Shown here one piece after another: positions 23,880-35,871 of a stretch of 64,000 nucleotides of DNA. Below the pieces are notes generated by a model. The model was not told the DNA's origin and ran no database searches. It worked only from the letters and a program-made list of their open reading frames with translations. The position numbers and the translations under genes were made by a program. Position 1 is the first letter of the stretch. The number at the start of each line of letters is the position of its first letter. This DNA is from Limnomonas spitsbergensis (Eukaryota; Chlorophyta; Chlorophyceae; Chlamydomonadales), in NCBI GenBank assembly GCA_037349105.1, contig JAYJMM010000124.1, positions 5,688,001-5,752,000 on the forward strand. The letters run 5' to 3'.

Positions 23880-25163
23880 ATGGTTGCTGACAAATTCCTA
23901 CCCTCCATTGCCGCGGCTTTGGCAGCCGTGCAGAGCCAAGGCAATGAAGTGTCAACATTGAACATGACAAAGCTATTCGACAGCATAATTTTGGTCTTCG
24001 ATCACCTGGGGCCCGTCTTACACTTTGCTAAGCAGGTGATGCCCGCTTTCCGACACTGACTTCGTCATAACTTGAAAGCAGGACTTTTTAACGGCTGTCC
24101 TCCCGAACACACTTGCAGGAGTTGCATTCAAAATGCGAGTCTCTGAAGGGAGTAGCCTCAACACACCCTGAGTTGAAGAGCGTGGTGGAAGCAGGTGAGA
24201 TAAATACGGGACTGACATAGCACTTAATGACGTATTGACGTCTCAGGCAGCTCCCTATCACATCACCCTGTGATAGGAGCTGATCCCCCACCTGCTGACA
24301 CGCACGGCCTGCTGCAGACAAGAAGGCTGGAATCATCCATCAAAAGAACTCATGCGGGCGGAACCTGCATCGGCTGGTCGCAGTCCTGACCTTCATGCGG
24401 CTGCTCCTTGCAAAGCTGACAGACGATATGAACATAAGTCTCAAAGTAAGCTGAGGTTTGGGTAGCAGGGTTTCATGGCATCTTGGGTGGCTCGTTACAC
24501 GAATGAGAAAGCTGCCTTGTTGTTTGTGTGTCAAGTCTTGTGATGACTTAATCCTGTTTGATTAAGACGCAAGGGTTGTGCGAAGTTAGACTGCGCTGTC
24601 ACTGTCTTATCCCCCCTTCCTCTCGGTTTACCCGAATGGTGTCAGATCCTGGGAATGGGTTGTGTGCTCGGTACCGTGATGGCACCTGGTACCAGTGCGC
24701 TGGGTGCCTTGCTTGGAGTCAGTGAGGTCATCTAACGAGGATTGGTGGCGGATCCTGGAGTTGGTCTCACATTTGAATTATTCGATTTCCAAGTCATCAT
24801 TATCCTGTTCCCTCTGACCCTCCATTGCTCATCATGGCATGCTGCATGCACACCCTGCCTTCTCAGGATGCCGCCAGCTACGCGTATGAGCAGGCGCTGT
24901 CCCCGATCCACCCTTATGTCGTGCGCACTGCTGTTTGGGCGGGCATGTATGTCTTGCCGACCAGGCAAGCTTTCATGCTCAGCATCGGAGAGACCGAGGA
25001 GAGTGCACGTGGACCGGCCAGCGACTTTGTAGCTGGTGCCACGCCAGTTGAAGCTGTTGTGCTGGCCATGTACGACGAAGCCATGCCTGCTTCCGAGGCA
25101 GCACCCACTACCATGTTCTCTTCAAGCTGGTGGGGTGGGTCCGCAGCGCCGGCCACCGGCTGA
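23880..25163 (+). CDS. GLTP/ACD11-like lipid-transfer protein
   Basis: Four exons: 23880-24035, 24119-24194, 24318-24445, 24867-25163; 219 codons including stop, in frame. The glycolipid transfer protein fold is recognisable: FLPSIAAALAAVQSQ then SIILVFDHLGPVLHFAKQ (helix 1-2), ELHSKCESLKGVASTHPEL (exon 2), DKKAGIIHQKNS and RNLHRLVAVLTFMRLLLAKL (exon 3), then AYEQALSPIHPYVVRTAVWA with GMYVLPTR (exon 4). The exon 4 His matches the conserved headgroup His of GLTP. The usual D...N..K headgroup motif is not obvious in exon 2 (E in place of D, no clear N), so ligand preference may differ. ACD11-type members carry ceramide-1-phosphate between membranes. The C-terminal 45 residues after the domain are Ala/Ser-rich. 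Confidence 0.83.
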
Positions 25164-25214
25164 TGGAATGGGATGCTCAAAGCATGAAAAGTGGCTGTTG
25201 GAGGACAAAACGTC

Positions 25215-28200
25215 TCAGAATAAGGGGTTAGTTGTTGCTGTTGAGGCTGCCATCATTTCATAGCCTTGCCTGCATGCCGAGAATAACTATTTACAAGGCA
25301 TGCCTTAATTGCTTTATCTTGGAGAGGAAGAGAACTCGCGTTCAAGGGCGTTAAGTGAGCAGAAAACAAAGACGCAAATTGGAACGTTACCCCAGCACCA
25401 GGGTGCAAATTATTGGCATGAATGAGTGAGTGGTGCCGTATTTATAGTTTGGGCAGTCTTACAGCTTTGCATCTATTACACTTACTCACATGCGATTTCA
25501 TGGTGAGGTTCATTTATTTATATATCGCTGGCTATTTCCGGCAGATTTCTTGGAGATGAGTGACTGCAATGAAAGGCGTGAAATTTACAGGGAGCAAATA
25601 AATCAGTGCATGTTTTAGTTGTGCTAACCATGTGGTCACACACAACCTGCTACTTTTGACTGCTGTTCATATTATCTGAGTTTGTAAAAAATCCTCGAAC
25701 ATTGCAACTGAATTATCATGCTGAACTGACGAGCAGTCTACAGGCAACACCAGCTGTCCTGCCACATCTTTACAATTCAATGGCGAGTTCAATGGACCTC
25801 AGAAGGTGGCGAATGTAACCAGCACCGGCATATACGCCAATTTCCCTGTCAAATAACGCTTAATTATTTATTTTGCCATAGGACATATAATTAAGGACTC
25901 GCTTGATTTGAGGCAGCGGAAACACTGGGCAAAAGCAAAAAGCTCTACAACTGCACGAGTAGTGCACCCATTTATGCCCCTATTTCTTTTTTCTCTAGAA
26001 CTCCTCGCACTTTTGCATAACCAGTTGGGCCCTGCACGCAAAAATCAAGAAGAAAGGGGGCAAGCAGATTTCAAAACTAGTTTCCATCCCAGGATGAAGC
26101 GACATGTAATAAGGTCATAGGGCGCCTTTTCAGCATGGCCCAGAGGTGTAACGTCATTGACAGGGCGGTCAAAGCACTCACCAATCAGACTTCTTGACGG
26201 CAGGCCTCCTGTTGTTGCACTCAAAGACAGCGTCCTCAAAACCCTTTTCCGTCAGCCACATTTTGATTTCCTGAGGATGCATGCCCAGGGGCAGGGGAAG
26301 GGGCAGGAATCTCAGCCTCAAGTTGGGAGAGAAGTGTAAGTTACTGAAGCTGCGGAAAAAAGCACGCCCAGCAGCAAGATTCACACACCTGAACTGTCAT
26401 CTTGGTCAGGTTGGTAGGCAGCTCCGGCCGGCCCACCGCAGGCCCAGCCCCAGCCGCCCCTGCCGCAGCGCCTCTCTCCGGGGAGAGTGGGACCCGCCTC
26501 TCATTGCTGAACGGGGCCGCCGGCGCCGCACCCGAGCCGCCGGGTACGGGCGTGGTGCCTCCCTGTCCCAGCTCCGGGTCCCTAGCAGCGGTCACGCGCT
26601 TGCGCTTCCGCTCCGGCTCCACTTCCTCCATGTCTGCATCAGGAGGTGGCTGCAATGCTGCTCCTGCATTATCGCATCAGAATTTCAGCAGCAGCCTCTC
26701 ACACAGTGTTTCTATTTTCGTCTACAGGGCCACTGTTGGCGGGCCGCCCTGGGGCTGCGAAAAAAACTGCTTGGGACGGACCAGTCCTGGACCGGCTTGC
26801 AGGCGCAGGCCAAGCAGCAGGGGCTGGCCACACCTGGGGCCTCCGGCCGGAGGCCAAAGTGTAGCTGACATGTAGCTGAGTAAGAAAAAAGAAAGCTGCT
26901 CTATTATCACCTAGGCGGGACGCAGCTATACATCAGGAGTGGGGCGAGCGGCCAGGACAGCTTCTCTGCTGGGGGATTCAAATATTTAATGATGGTATGG
27001 CTACCCGCACCCTATCATACATTCAAATGACATACCGGTATTGGTATTATGGTATAGGACTATCATCACATCAAGGATACACCGAGGGATGGTCGATTTA
27101 TCACGTGAAGGATACGCCATAGGACACTTAAACCTCGGTGAGGAGACGTAGTCCTTACCGCGCGCATTGAAAGCAGGTGACAGGGACTCCCTGCGAAGCG
27201 TGTCATATTGCTGCTGAAGGAAAGACCGCTCCTGCTGCAGCCGCTGAATGGTCGTGTCACGCTCAGCCAGTTGCTGTGCAAGCTGCAACAGCAACGACAA
27301 CAGCATCAGCAGGGGGTGGTGTGGTGGGGGAGGCACAACGACACTCGACGCATTAGCATGCCTCATGCTGGTCTCTGATAACCCCTCTGAAGAAGCATGA
27401 TTCAGATGTTGGAAACATCAGGTAGCCTGCAACGGCCCGGACGCCACATCCCAGCTCATTCCAGAACCTGTTTGTTACCTGGTTGACCTGGTCCTGGCTG
27501 CTGCCTTGGCCCGTGGCCATGGCCAGTCGGAGTTCCTGCGCCTCTGTTTTCAGCTGCGAGAAGCAAGCATTCAGTTTTTTTTTACGTTTTATAAGCGAAG
27601 CTATTTAAAAAAAGTACAGCAAGGCAAATGGAAGGTGAGCCCACCCCAAAGTACCGGCGGTCATGTCATATGATGTAAAAAGCCGAAAGAGAGGGAGCGC
27701 TCACGAGGGCAATGTTGGCTTCCCGGCTCTGTAGCTGCCGGGCAGCTTCCGCGCTGAAGCTGGCAAGCTCGGTCTCCGCAGCGTCCCGCCGGCTCGTCAT
27801 GAAGGCGAGCTCCGACTGCAACCTGGACAGGCGCGTGTGGGATAACGGATTGGAAGCAACAGAGGGCAGGGGCGGGATGAGATGGATGGCCATGTGGTTT
27901 CGAGCAGGCCAGCATCAGGATCTCTCCTGAAAATACACACATCAACAGTACTCCAAAGAGCGATCTACAGTAAAACGTTGCAACCATAACCTGAGTGGAT
28001 CTGAGAAGATCTGAGTGGATGTGAGCAGAGATCTCGTCCCTGAGAAGCCCACGCCAAAACAGGCTACCCATCCAACGTGGCAGCACCAACCTGTTTGTAT
28101 CGACCCCGAGTTGCGCAGCCCGCCCCTGGACCTCGACCAGCTGCGCCGCCTCGCCTCGGGCCCGATCCAGATCCATGCGGACTGAAGCCAGCTCCCGCGC

Positions 28201-31200
28201 CCGCTCGGACGCGTCGGTAGCGGCCCGTGCTGCCTCCCCCCGCTGGCTGCTAGCCTGGCCGCGTGCCTCCGCCAGGGCAGCCTCTACAGAGGCCACCTTG
28301 GCCTCAAGCCTGTCAGCCCTCTGACGAGACTGGACAGTGAGCACACAACCGCACCAGCAGGCAGAGTCAGGACATTGAGGGAGAGGCGCACGCACTTGAC
28401 CCAGGAGCAATCCAACATCACAGCATCCCTCATTGACACAGCCGACAAAAGAGTGCGAGGACTCAATAGCCTGGCGGCTCCCCGTCCAGTGTTCATGTTT
28501 TCAGCCACAAGGCTACCATATGCAGGCCTCCCGACAGCCGCAACTAGCCTGCTGGTGGGCCAAACCAAGCAGCATAACCGGCCACACCTGGAGCTTCTGG
28601 CCAGAGGCTGGATTGCAGCTTACATGCTGCTGACATGTAGCTGAGACACGGGAAAAGGAGTCCAGTTGCTATCCTACCTGCTCCAGCTGTGATTGCAGCG
28701 CGTCCCTCTTGGCCTCTGTCATGACTGCGCTGCGCCCCTTGTCAGTGACCTCTTGCTGTAGGCGCTCAGACTGCTGCTGGACGGCAACCAGCTGCTGGCG
28801 GAGGGAGGCTTCGGAGCTGTCCAACGACTTGACGCGGTGCGTCAGCTCAGCGGCCCTGGCTTGGGCCTGCCAGATCAGGTAGGGGAGGGTCGCAACTCGC
28901 AACGTCAGCCGGCAGGCGTCACCGGGAGACACAACCATGACCATGCACAGCCTCCAGTAGAGGTGAGGAGTACACAGTAGACCAAGAACTTTCCGAGAAC
29001 TTTCGGTATCTTCGATGACAGGTCACCAGTGTCCTACAGTCTGAACAGAAACCCGCAGTGCAAAAAAGAGGCGAGTACATAAACGTGTTTAAAAGGGCCC
29101 ATGCCTATCCGCCTCCCCGCATGCTTCACCTCAGCAGCTTCTTTGCGTACCGTTACCAGCTACTCGTCAGCTTCTAGTGGCTGCCTAGCATCTCCCCGAC
29201 TCAAGGCTCAGCAGCATTCCAGTAGCTTCCCAGGAGCTGTATGCCCTGCATGTTTTACCTCAGCAGCTTCCTTGCTTACCGCTGCCAGGTATTGGTCAGC
29301 TTCTGCCTAGTGGCTGCCTAACATCTCTCCGGCACACGGATCAGCAGCTTCCCAGTAGCTGCATGCCCTGCATGCTCCACCTCAGCAGCTTCTTTGCGTG
29401 CCACTGCCACCTACTAGTTAGCTTCTGCTTAACATCTCCTTGACGCACGGCTCAGTAGGTTCCCAGTAGCTTCCCAGTAGCTGCATGCCCTGCATACTTC
29501 ACCTCAGCAGCTTCTTTGCGTGCTGCTGCCAGCTTGGTCGTTGCTACCGCTGTCGCCGACGAGGCCTTTGTGACCAAGCCAGCCAGGTTGTCCCGCACCA
29601 GCCCCAGCAGGAACTGCGCCACGGCCTTGTACTTGCTGGGCCCGGCGGCACGCTCATCGTACTGCTTCAGGGAGGATTCAAGTTCCCGCAGCACGACCGC
29701 CATGTCGACGGGGTCCGCGTGGATCAGCTGCAGGGTAAAAGGGGGGCACAGCAGGTCAGTCGGGGAAGGGGGAAGCTCCCAGACTCGCAGGGAGGAGACT
29801 CACACCCCTGCCTGGCTGGTTATCGGCTGTCCACCCCTGATTCAAGAAGAAGGGGGACAGCAGTCAGCAAAGGCGGCGCGTGTTCTACGTGTTAGTGCGC
29901 TTCTAACACCCTACCTGACCAGGGCACCGGCTGGCCCAACCTTATTCCTGTGAAAAAAGGCAGCAAGCGGTGGCGGCGGGAGCGATGCGTGAGGTATGAG
30001 CCAGTGCTGACTTTGCACCCTGCCTGCCCAGGGCACAGGCTGTCCCCCGAAATTAAAAAGAGCAAACGGCAGCAGCTGCGGCGGCATACGTATGATGTCC
30101 CAGCGCGCGCAGTGCTCCCAACAATTATCTTGCACAATGTAGCTCTGATGACATGTGACCCATGGTCACCTTCCGCGACCCTCCCGGACAAATCAATGTA
30201 ATCTATAAGCAAGCGCCAAGACCCCCTGCACCCGGTCCCTACGCTGGTGACCTTCCGGTTTGCTGCGTTAATGAAATTTGACCAATTGTCACCTGCCGCG
30301 ACCCACGCAGACAAACCATTGTAATCTCTAAGACTGTCACCAAACGCCACGACCCACAGCGCCCGGTCCTCACGCTGGTGATCTTGCGTGTTGCCGTGTT
30401 GATGAGATCCGAGGCCTGCCGCTCAGCCTCAGCCAGCCTCGCCCGGCGCACCACCGCAAAGCGAGAGTCCGCCTGCTCACGCAGCTTCGTCTCAAAGGCG
30501 CGCTTCTCGGAACCGTCCCCCAGCGCCTGGAGGCACCGTGCACGGAGCAGCATCGTTTTAAGCACACGCAGCTGCACTTACATGCTAAACAGGGTCCTGG
30601 TGTAGCATGCCCCATGTGGGTGTGCTTAAACTACCGGCTGTAGGTCGGTCATGGTAGGGTCCCGCTAGGCTTAGTGGTGGCCATCCGGCAGGCCCCAAGA
30701 GGCCCAGAGGTGGAGGTGCTTGCACTAAAAACAACACGGGTAATCAGGCATGTGGAGTCTGGATAAACATTCCGTGTTCTCTTGGCACAACAGCCAAAGG
30801 GTGGCGAGGGGCCCAGGGGGAAAACCGGCAAAAGCAGTGGCGCTGGGTCCAAGCCCCCAAGCAGGCCCCTCCCCACCTGCCCCTCAAACTCAGCTAAGGC
30901 AGCCTGAAGCGCCGAGGCATGCGCCGCGTCCAGCGTCTCATGCAGCTCTTTCGAAGAGGAGCCCGCGGCCGAGGAGGAGGGCGACTGCATCAGCTGCTGC
31001 TGCGCCGAGGCGGCAGCGTATGCCCGCTCATAAGCGGCCATTGCAGACTCAAGTGCCCGCTGGTTCTCAGTCCTCATGACGCTCTGCAGCCAGCATGGGC
31101 ATGAAGGTGACAGCGGCAACACGGTAGAAACCAAAGACAGCGTCATTGTATGCGCGTGGTCACAAGGCAAAGCGGACCTGATGTACAACAGGCCGGATGT

Positions 31201-34057
31201 ACAGCAGGGAATCTTGCTTTGCACCACGGGGAGGCTGGGACATGTTTATAAGGGTGGGGGTGTAAGGGGGGAACATGGGGCGACCCACTCAGACAGACTG
31301 CTCGTTTCACAACTGATGCCTCCTCCTTCAGACCTAGATCTTACCTGCCACGTGCTAGAGATGGCTGGGACCTGGCCCTTGTTGATGACATCCACATAGG
31401 CCTGCGCGAAGGAGGCCAGCGCCCTGCCGGACAGGTACTGCCCCTTGTACTGCTTGGGGTGCGCCTTGGTCAGCACTAGGTCCGTGAGACGCTGGAAGCC
31501 CTGCACAGATGTGACCCAAGGTGAAGGAGGGGGAGGGGGGCGGTCACTACCCGCAACAGGCCGCCGATGCCTTGATACCATGCAAACTTATAGAGCAAGA
31601 CACTGGGACCTTAAAGGGGAGATGATGTGGCACATCTGAATCAGCGCGAGGGGAAAGAATGTCAAGTGCACATGCCGAACGAGGCCATACGCACGGCCAG
31701 GAAACCACAAACAATAACCGTTCCAAAATAACTATTTAATGCACATTTACGTCTGGTGTACAAGATGATGCCTGGCGAGTGGCGACCCATTATAGCTGTG
31801 CTGCCCAACTCTGTTCACACCAGCTTGCCTGTCTGAACTCTGGTCGGAGCTGCTCAAGCGGGAGCTTGTCCATGTTGGCCAGCTGGCTTTCCTCCAGGCA
31901 AGGGCGCACCAATGAAAAGCAGTCCCGATCAGGGAACACAGACTTAACAGAGGCGCGCATCTGCCAGGTGGGGGAACACAGGGGTGGGTCAGAAACAGTC
32001 TTGACAGAGGCGCGCATATGCCAGGTGGGGGAACACAGGGGCGGCTCAGAAGGGGAGAGAGATGGAGACAAAAGTGTAGATGGCAAAGTGTGCTCCTGGT
32101 GGAGCAGCTTGATTGGACCGAGGCGGGGGCGAGAGCATTACAAAGAACTCAGGAGCATGAGTATTGCGAAGAACATGGGAACAGCGGCGCTGAAAAGAGC
32201 AGGGCAGAAAACAAACCAGGTGGGTATGGTACCTGGTTGCGATTCTGTACAGCCTGAGAGGCTCCAGGCATGTCTGCCAGCGTCTCCTCCATGTAGTCTC
32301 GGGTTGTAATCTGAGATCGGTGGTGGGCCACAATGAGGCTAGAGAATCAAGCATGAAAACTAAGCAGCTATACTGTCCCCTCAATGTTCCATGCTCCATC
32401 AAAAAACGCAACCCGTCTCCTTACAGAGTCGCTATGGAGGTGTGGTCAGTGCACACCTGTCGCCCGTTCTCGTTGAGTTGGAACTGGAAGTCTCGCAGCA
32501 GCCACAGGAATGAGGGCGACAGGTCAGACACGGAGCTCGGGCCCGAGCCTGATAGCAGGGCACAAATACTGGTCGGTAGGGTTTCAGGCGTTTGAGATGT
32601 GTTCATGCCCAGGGGAAGAGGCTGGTGCTGGGCTAGATGTTTGCACGCATGGCTCAAGACGTGAAGGAGGCATGCAGGATATCAGGATCAGCACTGCATG
32701 GCGTGGTCAGCATGCACGACCCACCTGGAGCAGCCGACTTGCCCTGGATCAGCTTAGCGAACTCACAAACGGAGGACAGCTTATCAATGGCTGACTCATC
32801 AATGCCACCCATCTGTAGGAGTTAGGCAGAAGGACAGGGGGAGTCCTTTTGTCGTGTTGTCGGAAAATGCGGCGCCACAATTTCATATGCACAAGCCCAT
32901 GGCTTGGCTCCGTGGTTTACGGACAGGATGATGTGTGGTACACTGATAAATGTATGAGGATGGGGCAAGATGAAGGATAAACACAGCTGACATTCACACA
33001 TGCTATACAGCGATACCCAAGGACTTGGCAGTGGGACCCCAGGGCATGAGGTGATAGGGGAGTCACTGAGTCAGCGAGGAGGCAAACAGGTAAGGCAACG
33101 TCATTCCTGAATATTGTACAGAACTACAGGCCTAGTGGTGGGAGTGAGAAAACATATCAATGTTCATCAGATTTTCTTCACAGACCAGCGAGCATGTCTA
33201 GGCCTTACGAGCATGGTAGCACTTTGCATACCTGGTTGAATACGAGCAGACTGGACATCAGAACGCCAAGAGAGAAGATTTGGGTGCTGTAATCCATGGT
33301 CTGGTCAAACGCATCGACTGCAAGCGAGGGTAGTGGAATAAGGCACATGGATGCATGAAACAGGGGGTATGAAATATTGAACTAGCTGCTGCATGAAACA
33401 GGGGGTACAAAACATTGAACTAGCTGCTGCAAGAAACAGGGGCTATAAACATCGAACTAGCTGCTGCTGGTCCAGCATGCCCTGCCAAGATCCTAGCAGA
33501 ATGGCTATGATGAGCATGCAAACGATACCACAGGGTGTCCAATGTCCAGCATGCCTTGCTCAAATACTAGCAAATGGCCAAGCTGAGCGTAGTGTGCATG
33601 CATGCGATCGATCCAGCAGTTGGAAACGCACTTCCTTCGCAGTCGATGAGCAGCTATCGGCGCCATGCACAGAGGCACAATTGTCAGTTCAGTGCCAGAC
33701 ATGGACGCATGCATGGGCAATGTACCCAAGACGTACCAAGTGCATCTTTGTTCCGTCTGGGGCTGTTCTTGGGATAGGCTTTGACCAGAGCCACAGCCCC
33801 TTGGTGCAAGGCTTGTGTGTGCTGGCCACAGTGAAACCCGTGTGTTCACCCTGTGTCAGCTTGCCCAGGAGCTGGTTTAAGAGGGTGGATTTACCCATCC
33901 TGGCCCTTCCACAAACTGATATTACGGCCACGGGCCCGGTCAGCTTCTTCAATATAGCGACAGCAGCATCCCTGACGATAAAATGTTTCGAGATCGGATC
34001 AAAGCTTATAAGCTCTGTTGCAGATGCCGCCTCGACGGGCCTGCTTGATTTCAACAT
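25215..34057 (-). CDS. Guanylate-binding protein (dynamin-superfamily GTPase) with coiled-coil tail
   Basis: Exons, minus: 34057-33737, 33653-33632 (22 nt), 33317-33232, 32812-32725, 32548-32457, 32310-32233, 31960-31829, 31500-31345, 31083-30877, 30526-30374, 29727-29503, 28866-28678, 28329-28091, 27822-27705, 27553-27479, 27282-27159, 26657-26389, 26270-26182; a possible last exon 25269-25215 gives 905 aa. GTPase motifs: P-loop GRARMGKST (residues 50-58), THKPCTKGLWLW, IDCEG (G3, on the microexon), DYSTQIFSLGVLMSSLLVFNQ and LLRDF (the GBP T/L-R-D motif). Then come the GBP helical domain, about 250 residues of coiled coil, an Arg/Lys patch (RKRKR) and a SAP-like tail (TKMTVQEIKMWLTEKGF), as in land-plant GBPs. 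GBPs hydrolyse GTP and assemble on membranes or condensates, often in immunity. Intron 7 uses a GC donor. The final exon is weakly supported. Confidence 0.9.
25270..26181. other. Intergenic or terminal-intron region
   Basis: AT-rich stretch between the lipid-transfer gene end and GBP exon 18. It holds one repeat A copy (26118-26162) and no convincing exon apart from the candidate GBP last exon at 25269-25215. Confidence 0.35.
26118..26162 (+). repeat. Repeat family A 3' end
   Basis: Contains GGGCGCC, TTTTCAGCATGGCCCAGAGG and TGTAACGTCATTGAC. It ends about 20 nt from the donor of GBP exon 18. Confidence 0.65.
26735..26890 (+). repeat. Repeat family B copy
   Basis: Contains GGCGGGCCGCCCTGGGGC, GACCAGTCCTGGACCGGC, CCTCCGGCCGGAGGCCAAAG and the end TGTAGCTGACATGTAGCTGA. 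It is in GBP intron 16. Confidence 0.75.
28525..28648 (+). repeat. Repeat family B, 3' part
   Basis: Contains GCTGGTGGGCCAAACCAAGC, GGCCACACCTGGAGC and GCTGACATGTAGCTGAG. It is in GBP intron 12, ending about 30 nt from the exon 12 donor. Confidence 0.7.
29120..29520. repeat. About 125-bp tandem repeat duplicating the GBP exon 11 donor
   Basis: Four units (starting near 29120, 29249, 29370 and 29493) share CACCTCAGCAGCTTCTTTGC. The last unit includes the real end of exon 11 (minus strand AAGAAGCTGCTGAG|GTGAAG). Upstream units carry the same exon end with donor variants GTGAAG, GTAAAA and GTGGAG. Confidence 0.85.
30110..30400. repeat. About 130-bp tandem repeat duplicating the GBP exon 10 donor
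   Basis: The end of exon 10 (minus strand encoding INTATRKITS, then GTGAGGACCGGG) is repeated downstream with decay near 30285-30235 (INAANRKVTSV, GTAGGGACCGGG). A third, weaker unit (IRATLCKI) lies near 30165-30110. Confidence 0.8.
30600..30690 (-). repeat. Repeat family B fragment
   Basis: Contains CCGGCTGTAGGTCGGTCATG, TAGGGTCCCG and TTAGTGGTGGCCATCCGGCA. It is in GBP intron 9. Confidence 0.55.
31935..32045. repeat. 53-bp duplication of the GBP exon 7 acceptor
   Basis: Two direct units share ACAGAGGCGCGCA, GCCAGGTGGGGGAACACAGG and GGGTCAG or GGCTCAG. The exon-proximal unit has a working acceptor (minus CTGGCAG|ATGCGC); the distal one has CTGGCATATGCGC, so its AG is lost. Confidence 0.85.
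33340..33455. repeat. About 37-bp repeat (GAAACAGGGGGTA... AACTAGCTGCTGC)
   Basis: Three diverged units of GCATGAAACAGGGGGTA plus TTGAACTAGCTGCTGC lie in the GBP intron upstream of exon 3, about 25 nt from its acceptor. Confidence 0.75.
33632..33653 (-). other. 22-nt microexon of the GBP gene carrying the G3 motif
   Basis: Flanked by gccgatag and GTGCGT on the minus strand. Codons read L-L-I-D-C-E-G plus one base that completes Ile with exon 3 (IDAFDQT). Without it the GTPase would lack the DxxG motif and exons 1 and 3 would join out of frame. Confidence 0.85.
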
Positions 34058-35871
34058 TTGAAACGGTAGCGATATCTGCAGCTGCTCGCTTGTCAGCGCT
34101 AAACTGAAGGTGGTGGACAGAAAACCCTGATATAACCAGGGGATATAACCTACACTGAAACCTGGTTTTGGTCCTGGGAGTAGAGCGCGCGCAGGCATGC
34201 GTATATAGAGACGGTCGTGCCACCAGTTGCTACTACTCGCTAATCGCCATACTTCCACCACGACGGCATTTGGTGAAGCCCCGAGCGATCCGTAGGTTGC
34301 ATAGGCAAATCCCCCAATTTTGCGACATTTTGCCACGGGTCAGTCAGTCAGACATGTTTTGAAAAGGCGATTTACCCCACATCCCACAGTGCATCCGAAT
34401 CGTCGTAATTCAAGGATATGGTTGTTCCGAACTGTATCGTCGAGGCTGCAGAATTAAGAACTCTGCTCATCCAGACCATCTGATTGCGGGCCGACAGGTC
34501 CGTCAAGATTCAAAAGAGGGGGGCCTGTTCAAAATCGTCACCCGATAATCTGCACCCGATATAATAGACCCGATGACGAGAACGAGTTGAAGGTGCGAAC
34601 ACATATCGCTAAACGTAATTAGAATCAGGGCAGCGTAATCACGCACTTCAATGGCATCTGCATCCAGATAATGGATCCTCAAACACCCTAACCAAATGCT
34701 ATCACTGTCACAGTGTGCTAGCTGTGCCTCTGCTCTCAGGCAGGTCCAGGGGCCACCTCTTGCCGAGCCTTTAGCCTGATTTAACATGGGCTTGCTCATA
34801 AAACGTCGCATGGGCGCCTGGTGGTTGCCACAATTTATGCAGCGTACAGGCTTCACAGCATAAGATCATTCCTCCAACTGCGCGTGTCGTGCAGTGCGGA
34901 CAGCCTGTATGGTGCAAGACTGCATGCACTGATATTAGAAAGGGCGACATGGAATGATTCATGCCTTGTGCGCATGGAACTGGGCTACTACGGCCAGGGG
35001 CGACCCAAAAAACTTCAGACCTAGAGGACATGCCTCGACTGGGACCGCATAGTAGGATGATTTCAGGCTGAATAATTTGGACAGGCCCTACCACTGATTC
35101 ATTTTTTATTTCCTTATCATTTCTCATATCCTTATCAAGCTGGCTTGTCTTCCACACATCTTTTCTGCAGCAGCACCCTGATCACTTGTCTAGTCCATTG
35201 AGCCTTCACACACACTATGTCTCCCCTTGTAAGTCTTCAGCACTGAAACTGCATTTCCCGGACACCCTGTACTCTGGTCATAATGGTGGTGTTACCCATC
35301 AGCATAATGCAGGTAATTTGCCATAACCAGATCCAGCTGTCACAAAGCAGAAAGCGTGCACATCAACTAAGATGTCCCATGCATTAAGTGTGATGCTCTG
35401 TTGGACTGTAAAACTTCACAAAACTTCACAAGATGTAGGCTGGACAGGGGAGTCCTGGGCAGTGACGCAATATTGATATACCCCGGCGCCAAGTTACTTT
35501 TGTGATCAGGCCCACCATCCAAACGGCCAGCCTCGCAGATACTCAGGTGGTAACAGCGATCAAACAAAATTTCAAATGAAAGACAGTGCAGTTGGTCCAC
35601 AGCTACGCCCCTGCCAGAAAGTCTCTGACCCTGGCGTCTTCAATTCTTCATCAAGTTCATAAAATAAATCATGGGGTCGAATATGTACATGAGGCCTGTT
35701 CTTGCTAGCAATCACCAGTGCATATGCTGAAATTATAATCAGCCCCCCCCTGCTGACAGGGGATGCTGATACCACACACACCCCTTCATAGTTCATACCA
35801 CAGCCACTCCCCATGGATGTTGCTGAAAATGAGAAAATAACAATTCACAGTGTCTTCCCATGCTCGACCTT
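34058..35871. other. Gene-free region between GBP and the reductase
   Basis: Contains the GBP promoter side and the 3' flank of the reductase. A 128-codon minus-strand frame at 35157-34771 (with CPHCTTRAVGGMILCCEACT) has no recognisable family or partner exon. I see nothing else. Confidence 0.35.

Noticed and set aside
34771..35157. 128-codon minus-strand frame with several Cys pairs
   Set aside because: No recognisable zinc-binding spacing, start context or neighbouring exon.
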